This document shows positions 27,838-37,505 of a stretch of 64,000 bases of DNA, in pieces; position 1 is the stretch's first letter, and each line of letters opens with the position of its first letter. The stretch spans positions 1,116,001 through 1,180,000 of the forward strand of contig NZ_CP018789.1 in the NCBI RefSeq assembly GCF_002139855.1. The letters are read 5' to 3'. The notes below the pieces were generated by a model, which did no database searches, had not been told where the DNA came from, and saw only the letters and a program-made list of their open reading frames with translations. A program made the position numbers and the translations under genes. Source of the DNA: Campylobacter porcelli. Lineage in GTDB: Bacteria > Campylobacterota > Campylobacteria > Campylobacterales > Campylobacteraceae.

Positions 27838-28563
27838 ATGAGTAAGCAAATCGAAGGGTTTCTTGGTATAAGCGAGGATCGCAAGAAGAGTAGAATTCCT
27901 GCAAAACTCGATCTTATTCAGAGTGGAACTGGGTTATTCCTAGGAATATTTATGTGGGCACATATGATATTTGTATCTACCATTTTATTTGGCGAAGAGG
28001 TCTATAATCAAGTGGTGCATATCTTAGAGCTTAGATTTATGTATGATAGCCCTAATATGAGCTATGTTACTAGCTTTTTAGCAGCTTGTGTGCTTGTTAT
28101 ATTTTTCGTCCATGCTGCACTTGGTATGAGAAAAATGCCAATCAACTTCCGTCAGTGGCAAATTTATCGCTCTCATGCTGTTCGTATGAAGCACGAAGAT
28201 ACAACGCTTTGGTGGATTCAGGCTTGTACTGGGTTTATTATGTTTTTCCTTGGTTCAGCGCACCTAATCATCATAATCACAAATTCAGATCAAATCGCAT
28301 TGCTATCAGATGGCACACTTGGTTCAGCTGAGCGTGTTTATAGCCATTTTATGTGGTTATTTTATTTAGTATTGCTTTTTGCTGTTGAACTTCATGGTAG
28401 CATCGGTCTATACAGACTATGCGTAAAATGGGGTTGGTTTGAAGGTAAAGATGCTAAAGCAACTCGTAAAAAGCTTAAAAAAGCTAAATGGATTTTAAGC
28501 GTATTCTTTATCGCTCTTGGACTATTAAGCCTTGGGGCATTTCTTAAAATCGCTATGAACTAG
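27838..28563 (+). CDS. frdC: Fumarate reductase cytochrome b subunit FrdC
   Basis: A 241-residue di-haem membrane anchor of quinol:fumarate reductase, close in size to the Wolinella-type subunit. Five long helices carry the haem-ligand histidines (for example [55 protein letters not shown]). Quinol oxidised here passes electrons to FrdB and FrdA. It comes first in a C-A-B operon, the epsilonproteobacterial order. Confidence 0.95.
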   Translation: MSKQIEGFLGISEDRKKSRIPAKLDLIQSGTGLFLGIFMWAHMIFVSTILFGEEVYNQVVHILELRFMYDSPNMSYVTSFLAACVLVIFFVHAALGMRKMPINFRQWQIYRSHAVRMKHEDTTLWWIQACTGFIMFFLGSAHLIIIITNSDQIALLSDGTLGSAERVYSHFMWLFYLVLLFAVELHGSIGLYRLCVKWGWFEGKDAKATRKKLKKAKWILSVFFIALGLLSLGAFLKIAMN

Positions 28564-28571
28564 GAGTATAT

Positions 28572-30560
28572 ATGAAGGTAAAATATTATGACGCATTAGT
28601 AATAGGCGGTGGTCTAGCTGGTCTAAGAGCTGCTGTAGCTGCTGCTGATAAGGGTCTTAGCACTGTAGTTTTAAGTCTTTGTCCTGTAAAAAGAAGCCAC
28701 TCTGCTGCTGCTCAAGGCGGTATGCAAGCAAGTCTTGGTAACTCAAAAATGAGTGAAGGCGATAATGAGGATATTCACTTTGCAGATACTGTAAAAGGTA
28801 GCGACTGGGGTTGTGATCAAGAAGTTGCTAGAATGTTTGTCCAAACAGCACCAAAAGCTATTCGTGAGTTAGCTAGTTGGGGTGTGCCTTGGACTAGGAT
28901 TACAAAAGGCAAAAGAAGCGCTATCATCAACGCTCAAAAAACTACAATTGATGAAAAAGAAGAGGTTCATGGTCTAATTCATAGCCGTGACTTTGGTGGA
29001 ACTAAAAAATGGAGAACTTGCTTTACAGCCGATGCTACAGGCCACACAATGCTATTTGGCGTTGCAAATGAAGCCCTAAAAAGAGATGTTGAAATTCACG
29101 ATAGAAAAGAGGCTATAGCTCTTATCCATGAGAATAACCGCTGTTATGGTGCGATCGTCCGTGATTTAGTAACTGGCGAAATTTCAGCCTATGTATCAAA
29201 AGGCACACTAATCGCAACAGGTGGCTATGGTAGAATTTACAAACACACTACAAATGCTGTAATCTGTGAAGGAACTGGTGCTGCGATCGCTCTTGAGACT
29301 GGTATTGCTAGACTTGGCAATATGGAAGCAGTCCAATTCCACCCAACTCCAATCGTCCCAAGCGGAATTTTGCTAACTGAAGGTTGTCGTGGAGATGGCG
29401 GAATACTTCGTGATGTTGATGGATACCGCTTTATGCCTGATTATGAACCAGAGAAAAAAGAGCTAGCTAGCCGTGATGTCGTTAGTCGCCGTATAATGGA
29501 GCATATCAGAAATGGTAAAGGTGTAAAAAGCCCTTATGGTGAGCATGTTTGGCTAGATATTAGCATTCTTGGTAGAGAGCATATAGAGAAAAACTTGCGT
29601 GATGTCCAAGAAATTTGTAAAATTTTCAATGGCATAGATCCAGCTGATGAGGGTCCAAAAGGCTGGGCTCCGATACTTCCTATGCAACACTACTCAATGG
29701 GCGGAATTCGTGTAAAACCAACTGGCGAGAGCCAAACTCTAAAAGGTCTATTTAGCTGTGGTGAAGCAGCGTGCTGGGATATGCACGGATTTAACCGCCT
29801 TGGTGGAAATAGCGTCGCTGAAACCGTGGTAAGCGGTATGATTATCGGGGATTATTTTGCTGAGTATTGTAGCAATAATGAGATAGATATTCAAACAAAA
29901 ACCGTTGAGAGCTTTATCAATAAAAGCAAAGATTATCTAAACGAACTTATAAATAAAGATGGAAAATACAATGTATTTGAGATCAAAAATAAGATGAAAG
30001 ATATAATGTGGGAGCATGTCGCTATCTTTAGAACTGGCGATGGCTTAGCTAAAGCTGTAAAAGAGCTAGAAGAGCTATATAAAGAGAGCACAAATGTCAA
30101 ACTAGAGAATAAAGAGCTATTTGGCAACCCTGAGCTAGAAGAGGCTTATCGTGTGCCTAAAATGCTTAAACTAGCTCTATGTGTAGCTTATGGCGCACTT
30201 CAAAGAACAGAGAGCCGTGGCGCACACTATAGAGAGGATTATCCAAAAAGAGATGACCTTAACTGGTGTAAAAGAACTTTAGCATTTTGGAAAGAAGGAG
30301 ATACTCTACCAACTTTAGAGTATGAAGAGCTTGATATTATGAAAATGGAGATGCCACCAGCATTTCGTGGATATGGCGCTAAAGGCAATATCATAGAAAA
30401 TCCACTATCAGCTAAACGCCAAGAAGAGGTTGATGCCATTAGAGCAAAACTAGAAGCTGAAGGCAAAAATAGACATGAAATTCAAGATGCATTAATGCAC
30501 TATGAACTTCAACCAAAATATAAAGCATTAAACGAAAGAGCAGGAATTGGCTATGAGTAG
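28572..30560 (+). CDS. frdA: Fumarate reductase flavoprotein subunit FrdA
   Basis: A 662-residue catalytic subunit with covalent FAD reducing fumarate to succinate on the cytoplasmic side. The dinucleotide fold [17 protein letters not shown] is near the N-terminus. The FAD-linking histidine is in [14 protein letters not shown] at about residue 43, substrate residues lie in the HPTPIVPSG and SRDVVSRR regions, and [14 protein letters not shown] is conserved. It follows frdC by 8 bases and overlaps frdB by 8 bases. With hydABC in this window it gives a complete H2-to-fumarate respiratory chain. Confidence 0.97.
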   Translation: MKVKYYDALVIGGGLAGLRAAVAAADKGLSTVVLSLCPVKRSHSAAAQGGMQASLGNSKMSEGDNEDIHFADTVKGSDWGCDQEVARMFVQTAPKAIRELASWGVPWTRITKGKRSAIINAQKTTIDEKEEVHGLIHSRDFGGTKKWRTCFTADATGHTMLFGVANEALKRDVEIHDRKEAIALIHENNRCYGAIVRDLVTGEISAYVSKGTLIATGGYGRIYKHTTNAVICEGTGAAIALETGIARLGNMEAVQFHPTPIVPSGILLTEGCRGDGGILRDVDGYRFMPDYEPEKKELASRDVVSRRIMEHIRNGKGVKSPYGEHVWLDISILGREHIEKNLRDVQEICKIFNGIDPADEGPKGWAPILPMQHYSMGGIRVKPTGESQTLKGLFSCGEAACWDMHGFNRLGGNSVAETVVSGMIIGDYFAEYCSNNEIDIQTKTVESFINKSKDYLNELINKDGKYNVFEIKNKMKDIMWEHVAIFRTGDGLAKAVKELEELYKESTNVKLENKELFGNPELEEAYRVPKMLKLALCVAYGALQRTESRGAHYREDYPKRDDLNWCKRTLAFWKEGDTLPTLEYEELDIMKMEMPPAFRGYGAKGNIIENPLSAKRQEEVDAIRAKLEAEGKNRHEIQDALMHYELQPKYKALNERAGIGYE

Positions 30561-31272
30561 AAAGATAAAAATTAGAGCATTTAAATATAATCCACTAAGC
30601 AAGGTTAGCAAACCGCACTTTGCTGAATATGAGCTAGAAGAAACTGATGGAATGACGCTTTTCATCGCATTAAATCAAATTCGCGAAAGATTTGATCCGG
30701 GTCTTAGCTTTGACTTTGTATGTCGTGCGGGGATCTGCGGAAGCTGCGGTATGATCGTAAATGGTCGCCCGCAACTAGCTTGTAGAACTCTTACAAAAGA
30801 CTATCCAAGTGGCGTTATAGAGCTTATGCCTATGCCAGCTTTTAAACTGCTTAAAGATTTAAGCGTTGATACTGGTAATTGGATGAATAATATGAGCAAA
30901 AGAGTTGAGAGCTGGATACACTCAAATCACACTACAGATATTAGTAAGATTGAAGAGAAGGTAGATCCAGATGCGGCTCAAGAGACTTTTGAACTTGATC
31001 GTTGTATCGAGTGCGGTATATGTGTAGCAAGTTGCGGAACGGCTCTTATGAGACCTGATTTTATCGGTGCTGTAGGTCTAAACCGCGTAGCTAGGTTTAA
31101 GGTTGATCCACTAGATAATAGAAGCGATGAAGATTTCTATGAGCTTGTAGGCGATGATAATGGCGTCTTTGGTTGTATGAGCTTACTAGGTTGTGAGGAT
31201 AACTGCCCTAAACATTTACCACTTCAAAGCAAAATCGCATATATGAGACGCAAATTAGCTACTATAAAATAA
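30553..31272 (+). CDS. frdB: Fumarate reductase iron-sulfur subunit FrdB
   Basis: A 239-residue electron-transfer subunit. The [2Fe-2S] ligands are in [20 protein letters not shown] plus the next Cys (about residues 57-77). The [4Fe-4S] and [3Fe-4S] ligands are in [11 protein letters not shown] (near 151) and [12 protein letters not shown] (near 204). The ATG at 30553 gives the normal [12 protein letters not shown] opening and has AGGAA upstream; it lies inside the end of frdA, so translation is coupled. Confidence 0.97.
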   Translation: MSRKIKIRAFKYNPLSKVSKPHFAEYELEETDGMTLFIALNQIRERFDPGLSFDFVCRAGICGSCGMIVNGRPQLACRTLTKDYPSGVIELMPMPAFKLLKDLSVDTGNWMNNMSKRVESWIHSNHTTDISKIEEKVDPDAAQETFELDRCIECGICVASCGTALMRPDFIGAVGLNRVARFKVDPLDNRSDEDFYELVGDDNGVFGCMSLLGCEDNCPKHLPLQSKIAYMRRKLATIK

Positions 31273-31279
31273 TTATATA

Positions 31280-31305
31280 CTCCCTAAGAGTTTCTTCTTA
31301 GGGAG
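31280..31305 (+). terminator. Terminator of frdCAB
   Basis: CTCCCTAAGA, a 6-nt loop and TCTTAGGGAG form a perfect 10-bp stem 8 bases after the frdB stop. The T-run after it is poor, but the stem is by far the strongest in this gap. Confidence 0.7.
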
Positions 31306-31395
31306 CTTACATTTAAAGTAAATTTAAACTTGAAGTAATTTATCTAGGATTTTTAAATAGAGAGATAAATAGGCTAAAAAAGTCTATTTATAAAA

Positions 31396-31560
31396 TTAAT
31401 CAAATAGCTTATAAGAAACTCTATCTAGATAGCTCTTTTTAATAACCTTATCACTCATTTTATCAGTAATTTTATCTATTTTTATTTTTGTGTTTGAGTT
31501 ATTAGCAATACAAAAATATAGTAGCTACAACTAAAATTACTATTTTTTATTTATATTCAT
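31396..31560 (-). pseudogene. Broken gene for a small secreted or lipoprotein-like peptide (about 55 aa)
   Basis: On the minus strand AGGGGG precedes ATG 31560, which starts MNINKK and then stops. Adding one A to the A-run opens VILVVATIFL, a signal-peptide-like hydrophobic core. Dropping one T from the next T-run returns to the original frame and gives CIANNSNTKIKIDKITDKMS and a basic/aromatic tail ending KLFD and TAA at 31396-31398. Two compensating homopolymer indels therefore explain the damage. The reconstructed product would be a signal peptide or lipobox region plus about 38 charged residues. I do not recognise the family. The gap 31273-31619 otherwise holds only the frd terminator. 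Confidence 0.45.
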
Positions 31561-31619
31561 TGCCCCCTATAATAATTAAATAAAATATAAATATTTTTAA
31601 TTAAATTTAATATCTCAAT

Positions 31620-34208
31620 TTAAAAAAATTCATAAAATTGCTTTTTGAATTCTTGGCTATTTGCTTCATTTTTACCAAAGAAAAACGGCAAGGCATATAG
31701 ATTAAATTCGATTTTTTCATCTATGTTTTTGCTGCTAGTGCATGTAAATACTTTTTTATTTAAAATACTCTCATCTAAAATCAAATCTTCTTTCCACTCA
31801 TCTTTTAGATAAAATCCCGCTCCCTTGCTTTCTATTATCATTTCCACTGATAAATAACCTAAATCCGCCCCTTCTTTTGGCTTACCAAAAAATATAAAAT
31901 CTGGCTCAAAACCCTCGCCATAAGTCGCCACTTTTCTATTATCATAAATTTTAAACTCACTAAAACCCTCATTTCGCATAATTATCCACTCGCTAAATTT
32001 CCTATCAATTATCTCTTTATTTTCCTCTATAAAATCTAAAAACTCTTTTTCTAAACCGCTATCGGTAGAAAATTTATCATAATACAGCCACTCATAAGGA
32101 CTATTTTCTACGCCTTTAAAGATAAGCTCCCCATCTTCACTACAATTGCCATTTTTGATGATTTTTCTGCTGCCTATATCAACTAGCTTTTTGGTTGTAA
32201 AATCAGTAACTTCAAATTTTACACTATCTTTATTTAGCTGTTCTTTGTAATGAGTAAGGATATATTTTGCTATATCTAGCCTTATTACTGGGTCGTTAAA
32301 TTTTTGATTTTTATGAAATAGCAAATTTAGTGGCGCAATAACTTTATCATAAAAATCTTTTTTGCTTTCTAACTCTTCATTATAGATTTTTATTTTATCT
32401 ATGTTGATTTTTAAGATATTCATAGCCTTAGCAAAGATTTTGTATTCTATTTTTTCACCCACTTTATATAATGTTTTATAAGCTATATTTGAGCTATTTT
32501 CATCATCAAATTTTTCTTCGCTATTGCTTATTTTATGCTCTGTGTATGGTATTTCTATACACTCCAAAGCTCTTTTTGTTTTACTAGCATCAAAAATATA
32601 ATCTTTGCCTAGCATTATCTTTTTGTTGCTTACATAAAAAATCTCGTTTTTGTTTGTAATTTCTTTGGCTTTTTGGCTAGGATTAAGCTCTAAAATACCT
32701 TCTGCTTCATCAAATAATGCACCTTGGTCTTTTAGCTCTTTTTTTATATTGCTAATATACTCTACATCATTTAATGCGTGATAGCTAAGGCGTTCTAGCA
32801 TTGTAAGCTGATTTGAAATCCCCCTATCATATTTGCGCTTATATTTTTCATCTCCACAGCCAAATGGAAAATATCTAGCACCACGACCTATTAACTGAGC
32901 TTCTTTTGTAGTTGTTTTTGCTGTATTTTTAGCTACTGCTGAGCTAAGCCTTACTATATCAAATAGATTTAGCACATCCCAGCCCTCATTTAGCTTATCT
33001 ACCGCAAAAATTACTCTTATTACATTTTCTTTATCTTCAAGTGTATTTAGCTTTATTTGATAGTCTTCTACTTCTTTATTATCGTTTGCGTTTAGCTGAT
33101 AAATCTCTTTAAAAGCATTTTTTATATGCTCTGCTAAAACATTTGTGTAGTTTTCTCCAAACTGCCTTATAAAAAACTCCAAGCTATATTTAAATAGCTC
33201 ATCGCCATCATCTATATTATTATAAAATTCACTTATATCATCACCATTTAACTCTTGAAGTATCTCATTAAATAAATTCTGATTTTCTTTTGAGAGATTT
33301 ATACTTTCGCTTTTAAATAGCACTACTGGCTTTAGCTCTATATCATTTTCCCTTGCTAAAACTTCTCTATAGACACTAAGCAAACAAGCCCCTAAAAATC
33401 TTGCTTTTAGCTCTGTATCATCATATTTGACTAGAAAAATTCTCTTTGAGTATCCATCTAAGCAAAACTTTCTTAAAGCATACTCATAGACAATCTTATC
33501 TTCATATTTTGCTAAGACTTTTTTGTCATTTGGAATTGTAGCACTAAATTCAAGCATTAGATTATCTACATGGCTATTAAAGGCTTTATTTATAATGCTC
33601 TCCCAACCATCTTTATCATCTTGTTCGCTTTTGTTTAAACTCTTTTTGGTTTCGCTATTTAAGTGGTGAGCTTCATCTGCTAAAAATACTATCTTATGAT
33701 TTTGTAAATCTTCAAGCGTTAGTGAGTTCTCTTTTTCTTCTTTAAACAAAGAAAAAAGCCCTTGAATAGTGCTAAAATATATATTTATAGCATTTTCATC
33801 GCTCCCACCAAAGCTACTAACCGCTTTTATCTCCACCCTTTTGCCATCAATGTTTATCTCATTAGCAAAGAGATATTTAGATGAGAAAGTATCGCAAAAA
33901 TTCGCTTTTGTCTTTTCTAAAATCGCCGTGCTATTTACAAAAAATATAAAATTCCTATACCCACTTTTATAGCACTCAAGCATTAAAGCTGCCATTACAA
34001 GCGTTTTGCCACTGCCTGTAGCCATGTTAAACATTAGATGATTTTTCTTTAATGTCTCTTTGTTTGCTAGATAGTATTTTATGGCATCTACTTGATACTC
34101 TCTTAGCTCTTTGCTTAGATTTTGCGTTATATGTATAGGAATTTCCATATCTCTTAAAGGCTTTTTGCCAAATTCGGCGATTATTTCTTCATATAGCTTA
34201 CTCATCAT
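31620..34208 (-). CDS. res: Type III restriction endonuclease subunit Res
   Basis: About 862 residues. An N-terminal superfamily 2 helicase has Walker A NMATGSGKTLV near residue 65, a DEAH box (LADEAHHL), motif III (EFSATIP) and motif VI (LIGRGARYFPFG). The C-terminal nuclease is PD-(D/E)XK type: EPDFIFFGK followed by EMIIESKG. Res cleaves DNA only in complex with Mod, at two head-to-head unmethylated sites. The start is ATG 34208 or the next ATG 34205, both after AGGTGG and inside the end of mod, so Res translation depends on ribosomes finishing mod. The frame is intact. Confidence 0.9.
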   Translation of the reverse strand: MMSKLYEEIIAEFGKKPLRDMEIPIHITQNLSKELREYQVDAIKYYLANKETLKKNHLMFNMATGSGKTLVMAALMLECYKSGYRNFIFFVNSTAILEKTKANFCDTFSSKYLFANEINIDGKRVEIKAVSSFGGSDENAINIYFSTIQGLFSLFKEEKENSLTLEDLQNHKIVFLADEAHHLNSETKKSLNKSEQDDKDGWESIINKAFNSHVDNLMLEFSATIPNDKKVLAKYEDKIVYEYALRKFCLDGYSKRIFLVKYDDTELKARFLGACLLSVYREVLARENDIELKPVVLFKSESINLSKENQNLFNEILQELNGDDISEFYNNIDDGDELFKYSLEFFIRQFGENYTNVLAEHIKNAFKEIYQLNANDNKEVEDYQIKLNTLEDKENVIRVIFAVDKLNEGWDVLNLFDIVRLSSAVAKNTAKTTTKEAQLIGRGARYFPFGCGDEKYKRKYDRGISNQLTMLERLSYHALNDVEYISNIKKELKDQGALFDEAEGILELNPSQKAKEITNKNEIFYVSNKKIMLGKDYIFDASKTKRALECIEIPYTEHKISNSEEKFDDENSSNIAYKTLYKVGEKIEYKIFAKAMNILKINIDKIKIYNEELESKKDFYDKVIAPLNLLFHKNQKFNDPVIRLDIAKYILTHYKEQLNKDSVKFEVTDFTTKKLVDIGSRKIIKNGNCSEDGELIFKGVENSPYEWLYYDKFSTDSGLEKEFLDFIEENKEIIDRKFSEWIIMRNEGFSEFKIYDNRKVATYGEGFEPDFIFFGKPKEGADLGYLSVEMIIESKGAGFYLKDEWKEDLILDESILNKKVFTCTSSKNIDEKIEFNLYALPFFFGKNEANSQEFKKQFYEFF

Positions 34209-36069
34209 TGCCACCTTTGTAGAAAATGCCATTTAGAATTCTAGTTTGCTCATCTATTTTATACTCTCCATCATCTATATCAGCATAAGGGATATAATCC
34301 ATATTTCTATCTAGGCAGTTTTTTAGAATTCTCTTTTTGTCTATAAAATCTAAATTTGAAAATTCCATATCTTTTAAATCATTTTTTATATCCACTCTAT
34401 AATCAATAAAAGCTAATTTTTGTAAATTTTCATAAATTTGATTTAGCTCATTTTCATCGCTTGAATTTTCTATTTTTTCTATAAATTTAGCATTTAAACT
34501 AGCTAATTCACAGTAAATTAAATTTCCACCGCCTTGCCAATTTACAGCTTTGCTTATACCGCCTTGTTCGCCCTCAATCACCTTTTTTAATCTCTCTTTT
34601 GTGATACTCTCTATATACTCCATTTGCTCTATGCCTATATAGCGTCTTTTCATCTTATGCGCTACTGCTAGAGTCGTCCCACTTCCAGCAAAAAAATCTA
34701 AGACTAAGTCGTTTTCGTTTGTAGAGATTTCTAGAATTCTTTGAAGTAATTTTTCTCCCTTTGGTGTAGCAAAAACTTTTTCATTGCCAAACAAAGCTAA
34801 AACTTCTCTTAGGGCATCTTGATTGTGCCCAACTTCTGTATATTTCCATATAGTTAGTGGTGTAACTCCTTGTTTAACTTCTGATAAAAATCTTTTTAAA
34901 CAAGGGACATTATCGCCATCTTTACCAAAATATATTCTATTATCGTCTATAAGTTTTTGAAAATTCTCTTTTGAAGTCATCCAGCAACGACCTTTTGGCG
35001 AATTAACAATTCTACCGCTTGGAGTTTGTATAGGATAGTCATAATTTGCTGAATAAGTTTTTACAAGGCAATCACTATTTTTCCAGTCGCCTCTTGGGTC
35101 ATTGTCTGGGTTTTTATATCTAGCGTTCATTTCTTTTGTGCGTGGTAATAAATTTGGTCTCCAAATAGTTTTATTTTTCGCATATATAACTATAAAGTCG
35201 TGATTATCGCTTAACCATTTTGCGTCATTTTGTGGAGAATATTTTTTTTCATAAACTACATTACAAACAAAATTCTCCCGCCCAAAAATCTCATCCATTA
35301 GCACTTTTAAATAGGCTTGTTCGTTATCATCGCATTGGACGAATATCACCCCATCATCTCTTAAAAGCTCTCTTGCAATTTCTAGGCGGTTTTTCATAAA
35401 AGTTAAATAAGTGCTGTGATTAAATCTATCGTTATAGTTAAAGCTGTCGTTTCCAGTGTTATAAGGTGGGTCTATGTAGATTAGTTTTACTTTGTTTTGT
35501 TCGCTTTGGTGGCGAAAATACTCTTTTAGAGTGTGTAGGGCGATTAGATTATTGCCTTTTATAAGTAAATTTGGCTTGTTTTTAAGCACATTTTCTAAGG
35601 TATCGTTCTGCCCCCCCCCTATAAGCTCAAAGTTATTTAACACTTTTGGGCTAAATAACACATCAATCTCACTTTTAGCTAAGATATTATTAAAAAATAG
35701 CTCCGTGCTTTTATCCTCATCTTTGCTTTGTCCGCCTTTTAATACACAATCTTTAAAAGGGAAATTTAGCACGATATCTTGGCTATTTTTAAGAAATTTT
35801 TTCTCTGCTACCCCAAGACCAATTTTATTTGAAAAACTTGTATAACTAGCACTAAGCAATCTCAAATCTAAAAAATTTAAAAAATCATCTTTTTTAAAGA
35901 TTAAAGCCCCATACGCAGAGTCAAAAAATCTCTTTTTATACTCATCTTTAAAGCTTGATTTTTCTAGCAAAAACTCCAAAACTCTCTTATCATTACTCAC
36001 TGCTAGACTTCTAGCAGTTATAAGAGTGCTAAAATGCTCTTTAATATCGTTTATTAGGTGGTTTTCCAT
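34198..36069 (-). CDS. mod: Type III DNA N6-adenine methyltransferase Mod, phase-variable
   Basis: A 623-residue beta-class methyltransferase that provides specificity and protection for the type III system. Motif IV IYIDPPYNTGNDS lies near residue 197 and motif I DFFAGSGTT near 456, with the variable recognition domain between. Codons 151-153 (Gly-Gly-Gly) are read from nine consecutive G (C at 35611-35619 on the plus strand). With 10 or 8 G the frame ends within about 13 codons, before any catalytic motif, so tract slippage would switch the enzyme ON or OFF. In this sequence it is ON. AAGGAAAAC precedes the ATG, and an 18-bp tandem repeat lies in the promoter region. res overlaps its 3' end. 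Confidence 0.93.
   Translation of the reverse strand: MENHLINDIKEHFSTLITARSLAVSNDKRVLEFLLEKSSFKDEYKKRFFDSAYGALIFKKDDFLNFLDLRLLSASYTSFSNKIGLGVAEKKFLKNSQDIVLNFPFKDCVLKGGQSKDEDKSTELFFNNILAKSEIDVLFSPKVLNNFELIGGGQNDTLENVLKNKPNLLIKGNNLIALHTLKEYFRHQSEQNKVKLIYIDPPYNTGNDSFNYNDRFNHSTYLTFMKNRLEIARELLRDDGVIFVQCDDNEQAYLKVLMDEIFGRENFVCNVVYEKKYSPQNDAKWLSDNHDFIVIYAKNKTIWRPNLLPRTKEMNARYKNPDNDPRGDWKNSDCLVKTYSANYDYPIQTPSGRIVNSPKGRCWMTSKENFQKLIDDNRIYFGKDGDNVPCLKRFLSEVKQGVTPLTIWKYTEVGHNQDALREVLALFGNEKVFATPKGEKLLQRILEISTNENDLVLDFFAGSGTTLAVAHKMKRRYIGIEQMEYIESITKERLKKVIEGEQGGISKAVNWQGGGNLIYCELASLNAKFIEKIENSSDENELNQIYENLQKLAFIDYRVDIKNDLKDMEFSNLDFIDKKRILKNCLDRNMDYIPYADIDDGEYKIDEQTRILNGIFYKGGNDE
35611..35619 (-). repeat. 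Nine-G phase-variation tract in mod
   Basis: Nine consecutive C on the plus strand, G in the coding strand of mod. It is the longest G/C homopolymer I find in the window and lies in the 5' third of an intact methyltransferase gene. Confidence 0.9.
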
Positions 36070-36079
36070 TGTTTTCCTT

Positions 36080-36115
36080 TTTGTATTGTCTATTTAATTT
36101 GTATTGTCTATTTAA
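36080..36115 (-). repeat. Perfect 18-bp tandem duplication upstream of mod
   Basis: TTTGTATTGTCTATTTAA occurs at 36080-36097 and again, with no gap, at 36098-36115. The first copy begins 11 bases from the mod ATG, so the pair covers the leader and probable promoter of mod. A change in copy number would alter promoter spacing. Confidence 0.85.
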
Positions 36116-36117
36116 AT

Positions 36118-36151
36118 AGTTTTGTCAAATTTGGATAAATTTGACAAAACT
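36118..36151 (-). terminator. Perfect 15-bp hairpin after the OYE reductase gene
   Basis: AGTTTTGTCAAATTT (36118-36132), loop GGAT and AAATTTGACAAAACT (36137-36151) form a perfect stem 5 bases after the stop of the flavin oxidoreductase and just before the mod promoter repeats. It probably ends the murC-side transcript and insulates mod. Confidence 0.65.
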
Positions 36152-36156
36152 TAATT

Positions 36157-37173
36157 TTAAAATGCCCTTTGGTATGAGAAGTCTATAAGCTCACTTTTGC
36201 CCTCACTAGCAGCTGCGTATAGTGCGAAATTTGGATTGCGTAAAAGCTCTCTACCATAAGCTACAATATCACAATATCCACCCTCGATCATCTCCTCGCC
36301 TTGCTCTTTTGTGGTAATCAACCCCACTCCAATAACAGGGATACCCACAACCTCTTTAATAGCCTTAGCGTAATTAGCCTGATAAAGGGGCTTAATCTCT
36401 GGCAATAAACTTGGCTTAGATACCACTCCACCAGCTGATACGCTGATATAGCACGCACCTAAATCAGCACACTTTTTAGCTACTATTTTGCTATCTTCTA
36501 TAGTATTACCACCTACTTCCCAATCATCAGCACTAATGCGCACGCCAAATGGGATAATAGGAGCTATCTCTTGAGAAATTAGGCTTAAAAGTCGCATTCT
36601 ATTTTCAATACTTCCACCAAAGTCATCATCTCTTTTATTGGTTAATGGGCTTAAAAACTCGCTAATCAAATACCCATGAGCTGCGTGAATCTCCACAATA
36701 TCATAATTAGCAGCCTTAGCCCTTATGGCAGCATCTTTAAATTTCGTTACAATCTCATAAATCTCTTGAGTAGTTAGCTCCTTTGGGCGGTCATATTCAG
36801 GGCTAAAGCATATACCGCTAGGGCTTAGTATATTATCGCAAGTTCCCTTAGCTCCAGCGTGTCCTAGCTGAATGGCTGTGGTTTGAGTGGTATATTTTTT
36901 AATTTCATAGTTTAATTTAGCGTGTGCTTCTATCTGATTATCACTCCATAGACCTAAATCATTTTTAGATATACAACCCTCTGGCGATACAGCCGTAGCC
37001 TCAACTATGATAAATCCCACTCCGCCAAGCGATCTAGCCGGATAGTGTAATCTATGAAAACATCGTGGCAATCCGCTATAATCCCTTGCTTTATAAACGC
37101 ACATTGGTGGCATAGCTATACGATTTGGTAGTGTAAAATTCCCAACTTTAATAGGTTCAAATAAAATAGACAT
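36157..37173 (-). CDS. NADH:flavin oxidoreductase, Old Yellow Enzyme family (YqjM/NamA-like)
   Basis: A 338-residue TIM-barrel FMN enzyme reducing activated C=C bonds with NAD(P)H. Family marks are the N-terminal FEPIKVGNFTLPNRIAMPPM, the FMN/substrate region IQLGHAGAKG, the HAAHGYLISEFLSPLTNKR signature with the following DDFGGSIENR, and GVGLI with the final barrel strands. The start is ATG 37173 (MSILFEPI), supported by AAGGAGAAC; it overlaps the stop of the small membrane gene by one base (TAATG). Physiological substrate unknown. Confidence 0.85.
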   Translation of the reverse strand: MSILFEPIKVGNFTLPNRIAMPPMCVYKARDYSGLPRCFHRLHYPARSLGGVGFIIVEATAVSPEGCISKNDLGLWSDNQIEAHAKLNYEIKKYTTQTTAIQLGHAGAKGTCDNILSPSGICFSPEYDRPKELTTQEIYEIVTKFKDAAIRAKAANYDIVEIHAAHGYLISEFLSPLTNKRDDDFGGSIENRMRLLSLISQEIAPIIPFGVRISADDWEVGGNTIEDSKIVAKKCADLGACYISVSAGGVVSKPSLLPEIKPLYQANYAKAIKEVVGIPVIGVGLITTKEQGEEMIEGGYCDIVAYGRELLRNPNFALYAAASEGKSELIDFSYQRAF

Positions 37174-37505
37174 TAGTTCTCCTTTAAACATTTTTCTATA
37201 GGTATTATGATACCATTTTGCTCTTTTGAGACAAAGCTACTAGTGCCAAATTCATAATTAAATTTAGAATTAGTGATATTATAATCCCCACATTTTATAC
37301 TCTCATTTGCGTTGAATTTATACAAAAGCTCCTTTATATCATTGCTTCTTTTATTATCATTTTGGTTATATATAAAACCAGCTAAAAATACAACTACACA
37401 AACTACTAAAATAGATATTTTGGATTTTAAATTTAATTTATCATTAGATATAGCAAGAAGAATTAAAATAGCAATGATAAGCACTAAAAAAAGTAAAATT
37501 CTCAT
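37173..37505 (-). CDS. Small membrane protein downstream of murC
   Basis: A 110-residue protein with two N-terminal hydrophobic helices (about residues 2-19 and 30-47) and a polar C-terminal part with two cysteines (IKCGDYN, EKCLKEN). I do not recognise a domain. Its ATG overlaps the murC stop (ATGA), and C. jejuni also has a small integral membrane gene just after murC, so it is probably a conserved genus protein. Periplasmic placement of the C-terminal part is inferred from topology. Confidence 0.7.
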   Translation of the reverse strand: MRILLFLVLIIAILILLAISNDKLNLKSKISILVVCVVVFLAGFIYNQNDNKRSNDIKELLYKFNANESIKCGDYNITNSKFNYEFGTSSFVSKEQNGIIIPIEKCLKEN

